Origin: Methanomassiliicoccaceae archaeon UBA71
GTDB lineage: Archaea; Thermoplasmatota; Thermoplasmata; Methanomassiliicoccales; Methanomethylophilaceae
NCBI GenBank assembly: GCA_002504405.1
Contig: DARO01000011.1
Location: 1 to 63,263, forward strand
DNA: 63,263 bases
Reading direction: 5' to 3'
A program made the position numbers and the translations under genes. Shown piece after piece: positions 19,183-26,894 of this stretch. The notes under the pieces are model-generated. The model did no database searches and was not told the DNA's origin. It saw only the letters and a program-made list of their open reading frames with translations. Each line of letters starts with the position of its first letter. Position 1 is the first letter of the stretch.

Positions 19183-19239
19183 AACACCTTCCTCTTTAAT
19201 CCTCAGCAGCGTTATCAATCCCCATGCCCATCCCGATCC

Positions 19240-19827
19240 ATGGATCGGACGGAAGACATTTCACAAGAGAATCCGGGAAGGGAGCTTCGCAAAGGATTCG
19301 AGTACGATGAATCCGGAAACGTCGTGACCTCCCGTTTCCACAGGGTCGTGAACACGGACCCGAGGTACTGCGACAGGTTCCGCATCCCCGGCCTCGTATG
19401 CACCGCAGTATGCGTGGCCGCCGTCATATACTTCCTGTTCGTGCACCAGTACCACATACACATGAACATCGATGTCGGGATCCAGCCCATCGACGACCAC
19501 ATGACGGCCTACGATCTCATCACCCGCGGCTACCCTCCGTGGGAGGCCTCCGAGGGCACCGTCGCACTGTTCTGGGCCGCCATCGCTCTGACGGCGGCGG
19601 GGATCCTGTTCGAGCTCCTCCTGATTTTCCCCGGGTTTCTCGGATGCCTCCTCCTGAACCAGATGGAGAGCCTTGGCGCCGTGAACAGTGTGTCCCCGCT
19701 GGAGATCGTGGTGGACACGTTCCCCTCGAGCATGGTGCTGGGGATGACATTCCTCGTGGGGCTGTTAGCCTTCCTGTTCGCGTCTCGCTTCGGATGCAAG
19801 TACGTTTACGCGGATTTCGGATGGTAG
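19240..19827 (+). CDS. Membrane protein of unknown function, three TM segments
   Basis: 195 residues, not recognised. A charged cytoplasmic N-terminus (about 55 residues) is followed by three hydrophobic stretches: IPGLVCTAVCVAAVIYFLFV, FWAAIALTAAGILFELLLIF and SSMVLGMTFLVGLLAFLF. An external loop containing HQYHIHMNIDVGIQPIDDHM lies between the first two. It is preceded by CTCTTTAATCC, a likely TATA region, so it may be transcribed alone. It ends in TAG; a terminator hairpin 50 bases on argues that this TAG is a genuine stop. Confidence 0.6.
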   Translation: MDRTEDISQENPGRELRKGFEYDESGNVVTSRFHRVVNTDPRYCDRFRIPGLVCTAVCVAAVIYFLFVHQYHIHMNIDVGIQPIDDHMTAYDLITRGYPPWEASEGTVALFWAAIALTAAGILFELLLIFPGFLGCLLLNQMESLGAVNSVSPLEIVVDTFPSSMVLGMTFLVGLLAFLFASRFGCKYVYADFGW

Positions 19828-19876
19828 GATGTGCTGCGCGGATACTACCTCGGCAGGAACCGAGGAAAACAAAATG

Positions 19877-19896
19877 GGAGGGGCGGTCGCCCCTCC
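19877..19896. terminator. Bidirectional terminator between convergent genes
   Basis: GGAGGGGC-GGTC-GCCCCTCC is a perfect 8-bp stem lying between the membrane-protein gene and the convergent transglutaminase remnant. A-rich sequence flanks both sides (AACAAAAT and GTGAAAAGG), so only the minus strand gains a T-run. Confidence 0.55.
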
Positions 19897-19907
19897 GTGA
19901 AAAGGTT

Positions 19908-20483
19908 TCAGACCTTCACGACTGTGACCTTCATCCCCACCATGGATGCGGGGATCTGACCGACCGTGTAGCCGGTGGCTGTGGTCTCGCAGTAGTAGTA
20001 TATCGACCCGTCGGAGAGCCTGCAGTAGGAGCCCTCGGCACCATCCACGTAGATGCCGCCGGCCATGTGGCCGGTCATGAGCAGGAGGCTCACATCGTAC
20101 CCGAGGGCCTTCCCGACTGTGGCGAAGAGGATCGACGTGTCCTCGCAGTCCCCTCCGTGGTCGTACAGGGTCTCCAGCGGGAACTTCCAGTACTCCTCGA
20201 CTCCCATGGACTCCGAGTCCAGGACGTAGCCGAGGCACTGGGAGAACGCCAGGACCATGTTGGCGTGGTCCAGGTCGGACCACCCCTCGGTGACCCCGGA
20301 TATGTATGATGCAATCTCCAGCACGTATTTGTCCTGGTACGTCAGCTCCGACCCGGAGTCCCCGTAGAGGACCACCGTGTACACGCCCAGCTAATTTCCA
20401 TAGACCGAGATAGTAGTACTGACCACCACATGACCGGTATTACCATCTCTGTCGATTTCTTGTTTATATGTATTCTTTTGAAA
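19908..20483 (-). pseudogene. Transglutaminase-like cysteine protein, N-terminally truncated with in-frame UAG
   Basis: The intact 158-codon part (from 20384) carries a transglutaminase-like active site: Cys in HGGDCEDTSILFATVG, His in GHMAGGIYV, and a Tyr-rich end. Directly upstream, in the same frame, comes TAG (20391-20393). Beyond it is more protein-like sequence, DGNTGHVVVSTTISVYGN, back to a TAA at 20484-20486. No start codon with a signal peptide is visible. It is therefore either a decayed C-terminal remnant or a gene using UAG as pyrrolysine with a lost 5' end. It lies beside two serine recombinases, which fits rearrangement of this spot. Confidence 0.6.
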
Positions 20484-20486
20484 TTA

Positions 20487-20720
20487 TTCGGGTTTGGGTC
20501 CTGTCAGACGTTTATAAACCTTCACGTATCGCTACGTAGGTTTCAAAGTACCCGTCCCATGAACTGGAAGCCCAGGATGGGATTGCGAATGTCATGATAG
20601 ATTCCTTATTTACATCTGCATCATCTCCGACCTATTCCCGCCGGAAACCTTGGTTGCTAAACCTTCCTCTGTACGTTCCCTTTAATAACCCGTCGGACGT
20701 TTACTGATACGGGATGCACA
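20487..20720. other. Gene-free region before recombinases, possible att site
   Basis: No gene is supported. It contains ACGTA-TCGC-TACGT (20524-20537), a short inverted repeat, and two TATA-like spots (TTTATAAACC near 20510 and CTTTAATAACC near 20680). The latter probably drives the recombinase pair. Confidence 0.35.
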
Positions 20721-21503
20721 ATGCGCGCAGCGCTATACGCCAGGGTCTCCACCGAGGACCAGGCTGTCGAGGGTTTCTCGCTCGATGCGCAGGTCAAGAG
20801 GCTGGAGGCCTACTGCAGGGTCCGCGGCTGGGAGGTCGCGGGCGTGTACAGGGACGAGGGCTACTCGGGCCGCAACACGGACCGTCCGGAATACACGAGG
20901 ATGATGTCGGAATCCGACGGATGGGACACGATCCTCGTGCTCAAGATGGACCGTATCCACAGGAACAGCGTCAACTTCGCCGCCATGATGGACGACCTCC
21001 GGGCCAAGGGCAAGGAGTTCAACTCCATGCAGGACAAGTTCGACACCACCACCGCCATGGGCAGGTTCGTGATGGACATCATGCAGCGCATAGCCCAGCT
21101 GGAGAGCGAGCAGATCGGCGAGAGGGTGTACATCGGGATGGAGTACAAGGCCCGCAACGGGACTGGCCACCTCGGGTCAGGGCACCCCTATGGGTACGTC
21201 TACGAGGGCGGGAAGCTCGTCGTGGTCACCGACGAGGCCTACACGGTCAGGGCGATATACAACCTCTACCGCCGCGGCTCCACGATGGAGGACATCGCCT
21301 CCTTCCTGAATGACGGGGGCATCCCCGCCAAGAAGGGCGGGCAGTGGAACAAGCAGTCCATAGGCAACATACTCCACAACCCCCTGTACGCAGGGTACAT
21401 CGAGTGGGACGGCATAGTCCGCAAGGGTGAGCAGGAAGCCATCATCCCCCAGAACGTGTTCGAATCGATCAACGGCCCCATCCACACGGACGGGGAGTCA
21501 TGA
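20721..21503 (+). CDS. Serine recombinase (resolvase/invertase family), first of a pair
   Basis: 260 residues. The resolvase catalytic domain is at the N-terminus (YARVSTEDQAVEGFSLDAQVKRLEAYC, nucleophile Ser in RVST; KMDRIHRNSVNFAAMM; QRIAQLESEQIGER). A 'recombinase' domain follows (GHPYGYVYEGGKL, FLNDGGIPAKKGGQWNKQSIGNILHNPLYAG). It lacks the long C-terminal zinc-ribbon and coiled-coil part of large serine integrases (normally 450 residues or more). Its stop overlaps the next recombinase by four bases, so the two are co-translated. It may act with the second protein as a heteromer on local sites. Confidence 0.88.
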   Translation: MRAALYARVSTEDQAVEGFSLDAQVKRLEAYCRVRGWEVAGVYRDEGYSGRNTDRPEYTRMMSESDGWDTILVLKMDRIHRNSVNFAAMMDDLRAKGKEFNSMQDKFDTTTAMGRFVMDIMQRIAQLESEQIGERVYIGMEYKARNGTGHLGSGHPYGYVYEGGKLVVVTDEAYTVRAIYNLYRRGSTMEDIASFLNDGGIPAKKGGQWNKQSIGNILHNPLYAGYIEWDGIVRKGEQEAIIPQNVFESINGPIHTDGES

Positions 21504-22351
21504 CCAGGCGCGCCGCGCTGTACATCAGGGTCTCCACGGACGAGCAGGCGGCAGAGGGATACTCGCTGGACGCCCAGCGGGCGATACTGACAGACCACTG
21601 CATAGCCGAGGACCTGGAGATCGCGGAGGTCTACGAGGACGACGGGTACTCCGGGACGAACGCCAAGCGCCCGGCGTACCGCCTGATGATGGATGAGATG
21701 GACCGGTGGGACGTGCTGGTCGTCCTGAAGATGGACCGTATCCACAGGAACAGCCGCAACTTCATGGCCATGATGGACGAGCTCAACCGCAACCACAAGG
21801 AGTTCGTCTCCTGCTACGAGGCGCTGGACACCTCCAACGCCCTGGGGAGGTTCGTCGTTGACATGATACAGCGCATGGCCCAGCTGGAGAGCGAGCAGAT
21901 CGGCGAGAGGACCAAGATGGGGATGCGCGAGAAGGCCGAGGGGCTGACCAGGGAGGCCTCCGGCAAGACCACCATGGGATTCACCCCGCCGTTCGGATAC
22001 AGGCTGGAGGGCGGCAGCCTCGTGGCCGACGAGGACGAGCTCCCCACGGTGAGGAGGATGTTCGCCGCCTACGCGGACGGGGAAACGATCGACTCCATAT
22101 GCTACTCCCTGAACCGCTCCGGTACGCTCACCCGCAGGGGAAACCCGTGGACGAAGTTCAGCATGAGCAACATACTCCACAACCCGGTGTACGCCGGTTT
22201 CATCCGTTGGGAAGAGCTCCTCATGCCCCATCATGCGGAGAGGGCGGTGACGCCCGAGGAGTTCAACGCCGTCCAGGAGAAGATGGCTTCCAGGGTGCGC
22301 GACCCGTCGAAGAGGAACGTGCGCCTGCTACCGGTTCTGGACGATTTTTGA
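21500..22351 (+). CDS. Serine recombinase (resolvase/invertase family), second of a pair
   Basis: 283 residues, clearly paralogous to its upstream neighbour. It has YIRVSTDEQAAEGYSLDAQRA with the Ser nucleophile, the shared block KMDRIHRNSRNFMAMMDEL, QRMAQLESEQIGERTKMGM, and the recombinase-domain end KFSMSNILHNPVYAGFIRWEE. A short basic tail (RDPSKRNVRLL) ends the protein; the large C-terminal domain of phage integrases is absent. The ATGA overlap indicates translational coupling with the first gene. Two different short recombinases side by side suggest a two-protein site-specific system or a split, decayed mobile element. Confidence 0.88.
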   Translation: MTRRAALYIRVSTDEQAAEGYSLDAQRAILTDHCIAEDLEIAEVYEDDGYSGTNAKRPAYRLMMDEMDRWDVLVVLKMDRIHRNSRNFMAMMDELNRNHKEFVSCYEALDTSNALGRFVVDMIQRMAQLESEQIGERTKMGMREKAEGLTREASGKTTMGFTPPFGYRLEGGSLVADEDELPTVRRMFAAYADGETIDSICYSLNRSGTLTRRGNPWTKFSMSNILHNPVYAGFIRWEELLMPHHAERAVTPEEFNAVQEKMASRVRDPSKRNVRLLPVLDDF

Positions 22352-22357
22352 TACTAA

Positions 22358-22367
22358 CGTACGTACA
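22358..22367. other. ACGT palindrome after recombinases, possible att half-site
   Basis: ACGTACGTAC lies seven bases after the recombinase stop. It resembles the ACGTA/TACGT inverted repeat upstream of the pair (20524-20537). Whether these are crossover sites is inference. Confidence 0.25.
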
Positions 22368-22512
22368 GTCTTATTTATAGGTTTCTTGATTTTTATAGAT
22401 TCGAATCGATGCTGGGTAGACCTGCATTGGACGATTCCGTCAACACATCCAACCATCCCCGGTAACAGCGTTAAATGAGTGAGTGTTTTATACTCAGAAA
22501 CCCAAATCTCCC

Positions 22513-22536
22513 TAGGTCGAACAGACCTATAGGAGG
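22513..22536 (+). promoter_or_regulatory. Leader hairpin and ribosome-binding site of acetate-transporter-family gene
   Basis: TAGGTC-GAACA-GACCTA forms a 6-bp hairpin ending one base before AGGAGG (22531-22536), a perfect Shine-Dalgarno eight bases before ATG 22544. A TATA-like TTTTATACT lies near 22487. The hairpin could tune access to the ribosome-binding site (inference). Confidence 0.4.
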
Positions 22537-22543
22537 AAAATTA

Positions 22544-23065
22544 ATGTCTGACGAATGCAAAGTACTCGATCCGACAGCGTTCGGATTGTTCTTTGTCGCA
22601 CTCGTATCGCTCCCGATTGCAATCTACTGCATCCTGACGTACGGCGGTGTCGACAATGACATCGGGCTCTATCTCGGTGACCTTCTGAAGATCGCTTCGT
22701 TCTTCATCTTCATTGCTGCCATTGGCGCATACATCGCCAAGAGCAACTTCGGATTCATCGTCTTCGGCCTGGTCGCACTCGGTGTCTACTTCGCCGGTGC
22801 TGACGGCGGCGACCTGTACATCAACCTGACCCTCGGTATCATCTACCTTGTGGCCCTGATCTGGTCCTACCGTGTCGGCAACCCCAAGACCCTCACCCTC
22901 ATCCTGCTGACCACCGCCCTGATCTTCATCTTCGGCGGAATACAGGCCAACACCGGAGAGGCCGACGTCTGGCTGCTCCTGAAGGGTATCGCGGCCCTGG
23001 GCAACTTCATTCTCACTCTGTACCTGGCCTTCGCCCTGGCAGACGAGAAGCTCCCCTGCTACTGA
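22544..23065 (+). CDS. GPR1/FUN34/YaaH (acetate uptake transporter) family membrane protein
   Basis: 173 residues with six hydrophobic helices. The start resembles the family signature NPxPLGL in degenerate form (LDPTAFGLFFVAL), and the short loops and compact six-helix size fit SatP/AceTr transporters, which move acetate or succinate with protons. Acetate is a carbon source for many methanogens, so uptake is plausible, but ammonium or other small-molecule export has also been proposed for relatives. ATG 22544 is chosen because it follows AGGAGG; the upstream ATG at 22475 would add a hydrophilic tail overlapping the leader hairpin. It stands alone. Confidence 0.7.
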   Translation: MSDECKVLDPTAFGLFFVALVSLPIAIYCILTYGGVDNDIGLYLGDLLKIASFFIFIAAIGAYIAKSNFGFIVFGLVALGVYFAGADGGDLYINLTLGIIYLVALIWSYRVGNPKTLTLILLTTALIFIFGGIQANTGEADVWLLLKGIAALGNFILTLYLAFALADEKLPCY

Positions 23066-23190
23066 TGCGAGAGCATCACGCAGGGACCCACAAACCCTTT
23101 AAACCCCTTCCCTCGGTTCTACATCCACTTCCATGATGCCCCTGCGCTTCCTTTATCAAGGTTAAATAGAACCTCATGCATCGGAGCCTC

Positions 23191-23286
23191 ATGAAAGCCG
23201 AAATGAAGAAGAAGGTCATGGCCTACTTCATGGTCGTCATCATGGTCGTTGTGGTCGTCACCGTCGCCGCCAGCGTGTTCATCTGA
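23191..23286 (+). CDS. 31-residue single-pass membrane peptide
   Basis: A very small frame: a basic N-terminus (MKAEMKKKVMAYF), then one Met/Val-rich hydrophobic helix (MVVIMVVVVVTVAASVF). Its TGA overlaps the ATG of the following dehydrogenase (TGATG), and TTAAATAG lies about 25-30 bases before its start, so it is probably the first cistron of a two-gene message. No known family is recognised. Possible roles are a membrane tether or regulator of the SDR, or only a leader that couples translation. Confidence 0.55.
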   Translation: MKAEMKKKVMAYFMVVIMVVVVVTVAASVFI

Positions 23287-24041
23287 TGATAGCGATCGTC
23301 ACCGGAGCATCCTCCGGGCTGGGGGCGGAGTTCTGCCGCGCGCTGGGCTCCAGGGTCGACGGGATCTGGATGGTCGCCAGGAGAGCGGAGGCCATGGAGG
23401 AACTGGCATCCGGAATCGGATGTCCCTGCAGGATCATCGCTGCCGACCTCACCACCCCAGAGGGCATCGGCCTGCTGCGCTCTGCGGTGGAATCCGAACG
23501 GCCCGACATCGGTTACCTTGTGAACAACGCCGGCTTCGGTACATTCTCCAGGACCGCGGACATGGAACCGGAGTCGATCCGCGCGATGGTGTCCCTCAAC
23601 GTCACCGCCCTCTTCGAGATAACCTCCCTCTGCATCCCGTACATGGGACCGGGATCTTCCATCATAGAGGTCTGCTCGGCCTCCGCCTACCTGCCCCTGC
23701 CCTACCTGAACGTCTACGCCTCCACCAAGGCCGCGGTCAGGTCGTTCTGCGACGGCCTCAGGCCGGAGCTCAGGGACGCGAGGATATCCGTACTCGAGGT
23801 ATCCCCGGGATGGATAGACACCGACTTCATACCGAAGGCAGTCTCGCAGCAGGACGTCCCCGAAGGAGTCTTCAAGCACAGGGTAACCGCTAAGCAGGTC
23901 GTGGGATGCGCCCTGGAGGACCTGGCCAAGGGCAGGAGGAGGTCCGTCTGCGGAATATACAACAGATTCCAGGTATTCGTCTGCCGTCACCTCCCATCGC
24001 TCGCCTCTTTCATCTGGATGCGTTCCCTGGGCCGCCGATAG
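23286..24041 (+). CDS. Short-chain dehydrogenase/reductase
   Basis: 251 residues with a classical Rossmann fold: the nucleotide-binding TGASSGLG near the N-terminus, ADLTTPEG, NNAGFGTF, and the catalytic YASTK (Tyr144, Lys148). It is probably NADP(H)-dependent because of the Arg pair (VARRAE) after strand two. Substrate is unknown; closest in style to bacterial YdfG/DltE-like SDRs acting on ketones or acyl compounds. Its start overlaps the stop of the 31-residue membrane peptide. It ends in TAG; read-through would add one residue before TAA. Confidence 0.85.
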   Translation: MIAIVTGASSGLGAEFCRALGSRVDGIWMVARRAEAMEELASGIGCPCRIIAADLTTPEGIGLLRSAVESERPDIGYLVNNAGFGTFSRTADMEPESIRAMVSLNVTALFEITSLCIPYMGPGSSIIEVCSASAYLPLPYLNVYASTKAAVRSFCDGLRPELRDARISVLEVSPGWIDTDFIPKAVSQQDVPEGVFKHRVTAKQVVGCALEDLAKGRRRSVCGIYNRFQVFVCRHLPSLASFIWMRSLGRR

Positions 24042-24097
24042 TTGTAACTGTGCGTGCACGAACACCATTTTACGAGCTCGAACGACGAGAACCGTCC

Positions 24098-25459
24098 ATG
24101 ATGGAGGACCTCCACACAGAATTCAAGGAGTCTTGGGCGGATAAATATCTTCGAAACATCGCTGCTTTCGCCAACACGGACGGATGAACCCTCTTCATTG
24201 GAATCGATGACAAAGGGAAAATTGTTGGTGTCGATGACCATCGGTATCTGCTTAAGATGCTCCCGGATAAAATCGAGTCCTACCTCGGTATTGTCCCGAT
24301 TGTCGAGCATCACGAAGAAGATGGAATGGTTTACATCAGCATAAAGGTCGAAAGGAGTCCGGAACTGATATTTCTCGATGGAAAGATATTCGGAAAATCA
24401 GGTAGCACAACACGTGAACTGAAAGGACATGACCTACGTGCACGTTCACTTAAGAGAGGAGAGGAACCTTGGACGGAAGGAACTACCTCAAGAATCTCTA
24501 TGTCGGAACTAAACAACGGAATATACCTAGACTTCATCCGCAAGGCACGTTCTATCAACATGCTATCCGAGGATGATGAGCAATCTAGCATAGAAGAGAT
24601 CTTTGATAAACTGAATCTTAGTGTTGAAGGGAACCCGAAACTGGGTGCCGTACTACTGTTTCATCCTGAGCAACAGAAATTCACCCCAGGGACCTTCGTA
24701 CAGATTGGAATGTTCAGAGGATCGGACATACTCTATCAGGACATGGTTGGCGGCCCATTGTTCTCAATGCCGGACAAGATTATCGATATTCTGTTCACGA
24801 AATACATGATAGCACCCATTAGCTTCGAGGGAATATATCGCAGAGAATCCCATCCGTATCCGATGCCATCCATAAGGGAGGCAGTTTTGAATCTTATCAT
24901 GCACTCTGATTACGGAGACAAAGTTTCGATGCAAATCAAAGTCCACGCCGATAGAATCGAGATGTGGAACAGTGGAAGCCCTCCAGAAAACTGGACTCTG
25001 GAGACCTTGCTCAACTCTCATAGATCCATTCCAGGTAACCCTACGATTGCAACCGTATTTCATCGTGCAGGGATGGTTGAGAAATTCGGAAGAGGGATCA
25101 GAACAATAATCGACGGATATGAAGGAAGAGAAACCAGGAGACCAGAATTCAGCTTCTCAATATCAGAATTCTGTGTTACATTCTTCAACGATTCTAACAT
25201 AGACGATGATTCTATTGTTGACTTTAGCATACCGAATACTTGTAAAAACCCATTAGGAATGAAAGACAACGAGTTTGCTGTCTATCAACTTATTTCCGAG
25301 TCTAGATTTACAACATCCTCTGAAGCAGCTACACTTCTTGGAGTTTCTAGTAGAACCGTGGATAGAATACTATCCTCTCTTCAAACAAAAGGTGTGATAG
25401 AAAGATCGGGATCAAAAAAATCTGGTGAATGGAGAATTAAACATAGAGATCTCAGGTGA
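24098..25459 (+). pseudogene. AlbA_2 (Schlafen-type) / HATPase_c_4 transcription regulator interrupted by TGA
   Basis: About 453 codons in one frame. The AlbA_2 domain starts with TEFKESWADKYLRNIAAFANTDG and continues TLFIGIDDKGKIVGV, but between them the codon is TGA (24185-24187) where the family has Gly (DGGTLFIGI). One GGA-to-TGA change explains it. The rest is intact: an ATPase-like domain (REAVLNLIMHSDYGD, HRAGMVEKFGRGI) and a C-terminal winged helix (SSEAATLLGVSSRTVDRILSSLQTKGVIER). Such proteins are common in bacteria and archaea as regulators. GC is much lower than in neighbouring genes, so transfer is likely. It may be a pseudogene, or restart at 24257 may give a truncated protein. 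Confidence 0.75.
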
Positions 25460-25506
25460 TGTCGGAATAAATGTCGGAATAAATGTCGGAATAAATGTCG
25501 GAATAA
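25459..25506 (+). repeat. Four tandem 12-bp repeats (ATGTCGGAATAA)
   Basis: Four exact copies directly after the regulator stop. In the frame one base off the regulator they read (D/N)VGI four times and run on to a stop near 25580. Runs of NVGI are known from linkers of AlbA_2-type regulators (recalled, not checked), so this may be a leftover of a second copy or of a shifted frame. Confidence 0.85.
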
Positions 25507-26441
25507 AATATGCCTCTGAAGACGGCGATTTTACATTATTTCTCGTGATTATTGATGCCTTATCAATTGATGATTATTAATTAAGCTAAATAATTAACTA
25601 CATTGATTAATTTTAATTATCATTAGTATGAACAGATTTTCCAATATTTCCATCAAAAAATGGTTGATTTCCTTCATTTGTTATTAATTAATTTAGTATA
25701 GTTATTACATTAATTAGATGCAAATTAACAAAAAAGATGAAAACTCGATGCAAAATCGATAAAAATGTAAAAAATGTCGAAAATACATATTGACTGCTCA
25801 TTCCAATTGAAAATAATGAAATCTATAGAGAAAAATCGAAAAATCACCGGATTGCACGTATTCTTCGAGAAAAACACCATTTGTCAGGGAAGGTTAATTC
25901 CTCCGATATGATCAGATTCAAAATTCACTTGTTTTGCATGAAAATGTGAGGGTTTCCACCCCAAAATCACCCATTTCAAGTAGATATTCGGGAGACCGTC
26001 GTGGACAGAGAAGTGCATAAAAAACCGATAAAAAATGAAATCCATCTAGTATTTGAATAAAAATTGGAAAATACTGAAATTAGATCAAAAACAAGAAGCA
26101 AATTCATAAAATCAACAAAATATTGATTCATTGAATTAATTAATTGAAATAAAGTTTTTAGCTTAATTAATCAAGTTTAATCATGATTTCAGACCAATTC
26201 GAAATAAAATGATTAAAATGCACATGGTTTAGTTGATAGCTAAAATAATAATGGTTTGATGAACCGATTCAGGATGAGATGGAATGGTATTGGAAAAAAT
26301 TAATCTATAACGTTATCAGCTAAATTAAATACAAACAAAAGGAAATAGCCAGTACACAGAGCAATAAGTCAATAAAAATTATTGAAATATAGATATTAGC
26401 TTAATTAATAAATCTAAAGAGAAATAATGCAGAAAAATAGC
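25507..26441. other. AT-rich gene-free island with repeated 13-mer
   Basis: About 930 bases at very high AT with no credible gene. The 13-mer TTAATTAAGCTAA occurs at 25577-25589 and, inverted (TTAGCTTAATTAA), at 26158-26170 and 26396-26408. Related AGCTAAA cores occur near 26238 and 26319. A 12-of-13 match lies at 28348-28360. It could be an origin, a partition or silencing region, or decayed foreign DNA; nothing here decides. Confidence 0.6.
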
Positions 26442-26894
26442 TCAAGGACTGTAAATGCGCTCGAACTCGGCATCTATTGCAGCACGGAAGAATGCAGACC
26501 TCATCCAATTGAGAAGATGCCTCTTCCCCGATTCGATATCGAAGTCACGGGAAGGGAAATTGAAGAAACGGGAGAAGAACAGGTACTCGGGATCGTCAGG
26601 AGATTCCCCTGCACCCAGGACGAGGAAGGTGGGCTCGTCGGATGTGTCGACGACCCATTTCCTCATGTCGAAGGTGCGAGGGAAGATGCACACCGACCCA
26701 TCCTCGGGCTCCTCATCATAGTAGCAGAGGATGCGGAACACCCATTCGTCCTCATCCATGAGGATGATGTCCGGTTCGAAGGGATCGTTGAAGGGATTCG
26801 TATCGATTATCTCGTATGCTTCCCCGAGCACCCGGACAACCGCCTCGATGAAGGCGGCCTGGGCGTCCCCGACATCGGAGGGCACATCCCTCAT
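26442..26894 (-). CDS. Acidic protein of unknown function
   Basis: 150 residues, not recognised. Mixed alpha/beta with an acidic middle (EPDIILMDEDEWVFRILCYYDEEPEDGSVCIFP), an Arg-Lys-Trp motif (FDMRKWVVD) and an aromatic C-terminal part (EYLFFSRFFNFPSRDFD, LLNWMRSAFFRAAIDAEF). The start at 26894 is chosen because its ATG overlaps the stop of the coiled-coil gene (ATGA). An upstream start would only translate the neighbour's shadow. Translational coupling suggests the two proteins work together. No signal peptide or membrane helix is seen. Confidence 0.6.
   Translation of the reverse strand: MRDVPSDVGDAQAAFIEAVVRVLGEAYEIIDTNPFNDPFEPDIILMDEDEWVFRILCYYDEEPEDGSVCIFPRTFDMRKWVVDTSDEPTFLVLGAGESPDDPEYLFFSRFFNFPSRDFDIESGKRHLLNWMRSAFFRAAIDAEFERIYSP

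Noticed and set aside
19825..19958. Read-through of the TAG ending the three-TM membrane protein
   Set aside because: A strong terminator hairpin follows within 50 bases and the extension would be antisense to the next gene, so the TAG is taken as a real stop.
25459..25506. Four repeats considered as a CRISPR-like array or as tiny MSE-stop genes
   Set aside because: Units are 12 bases with no spacers; a coding relic (NVGI) explains them better.
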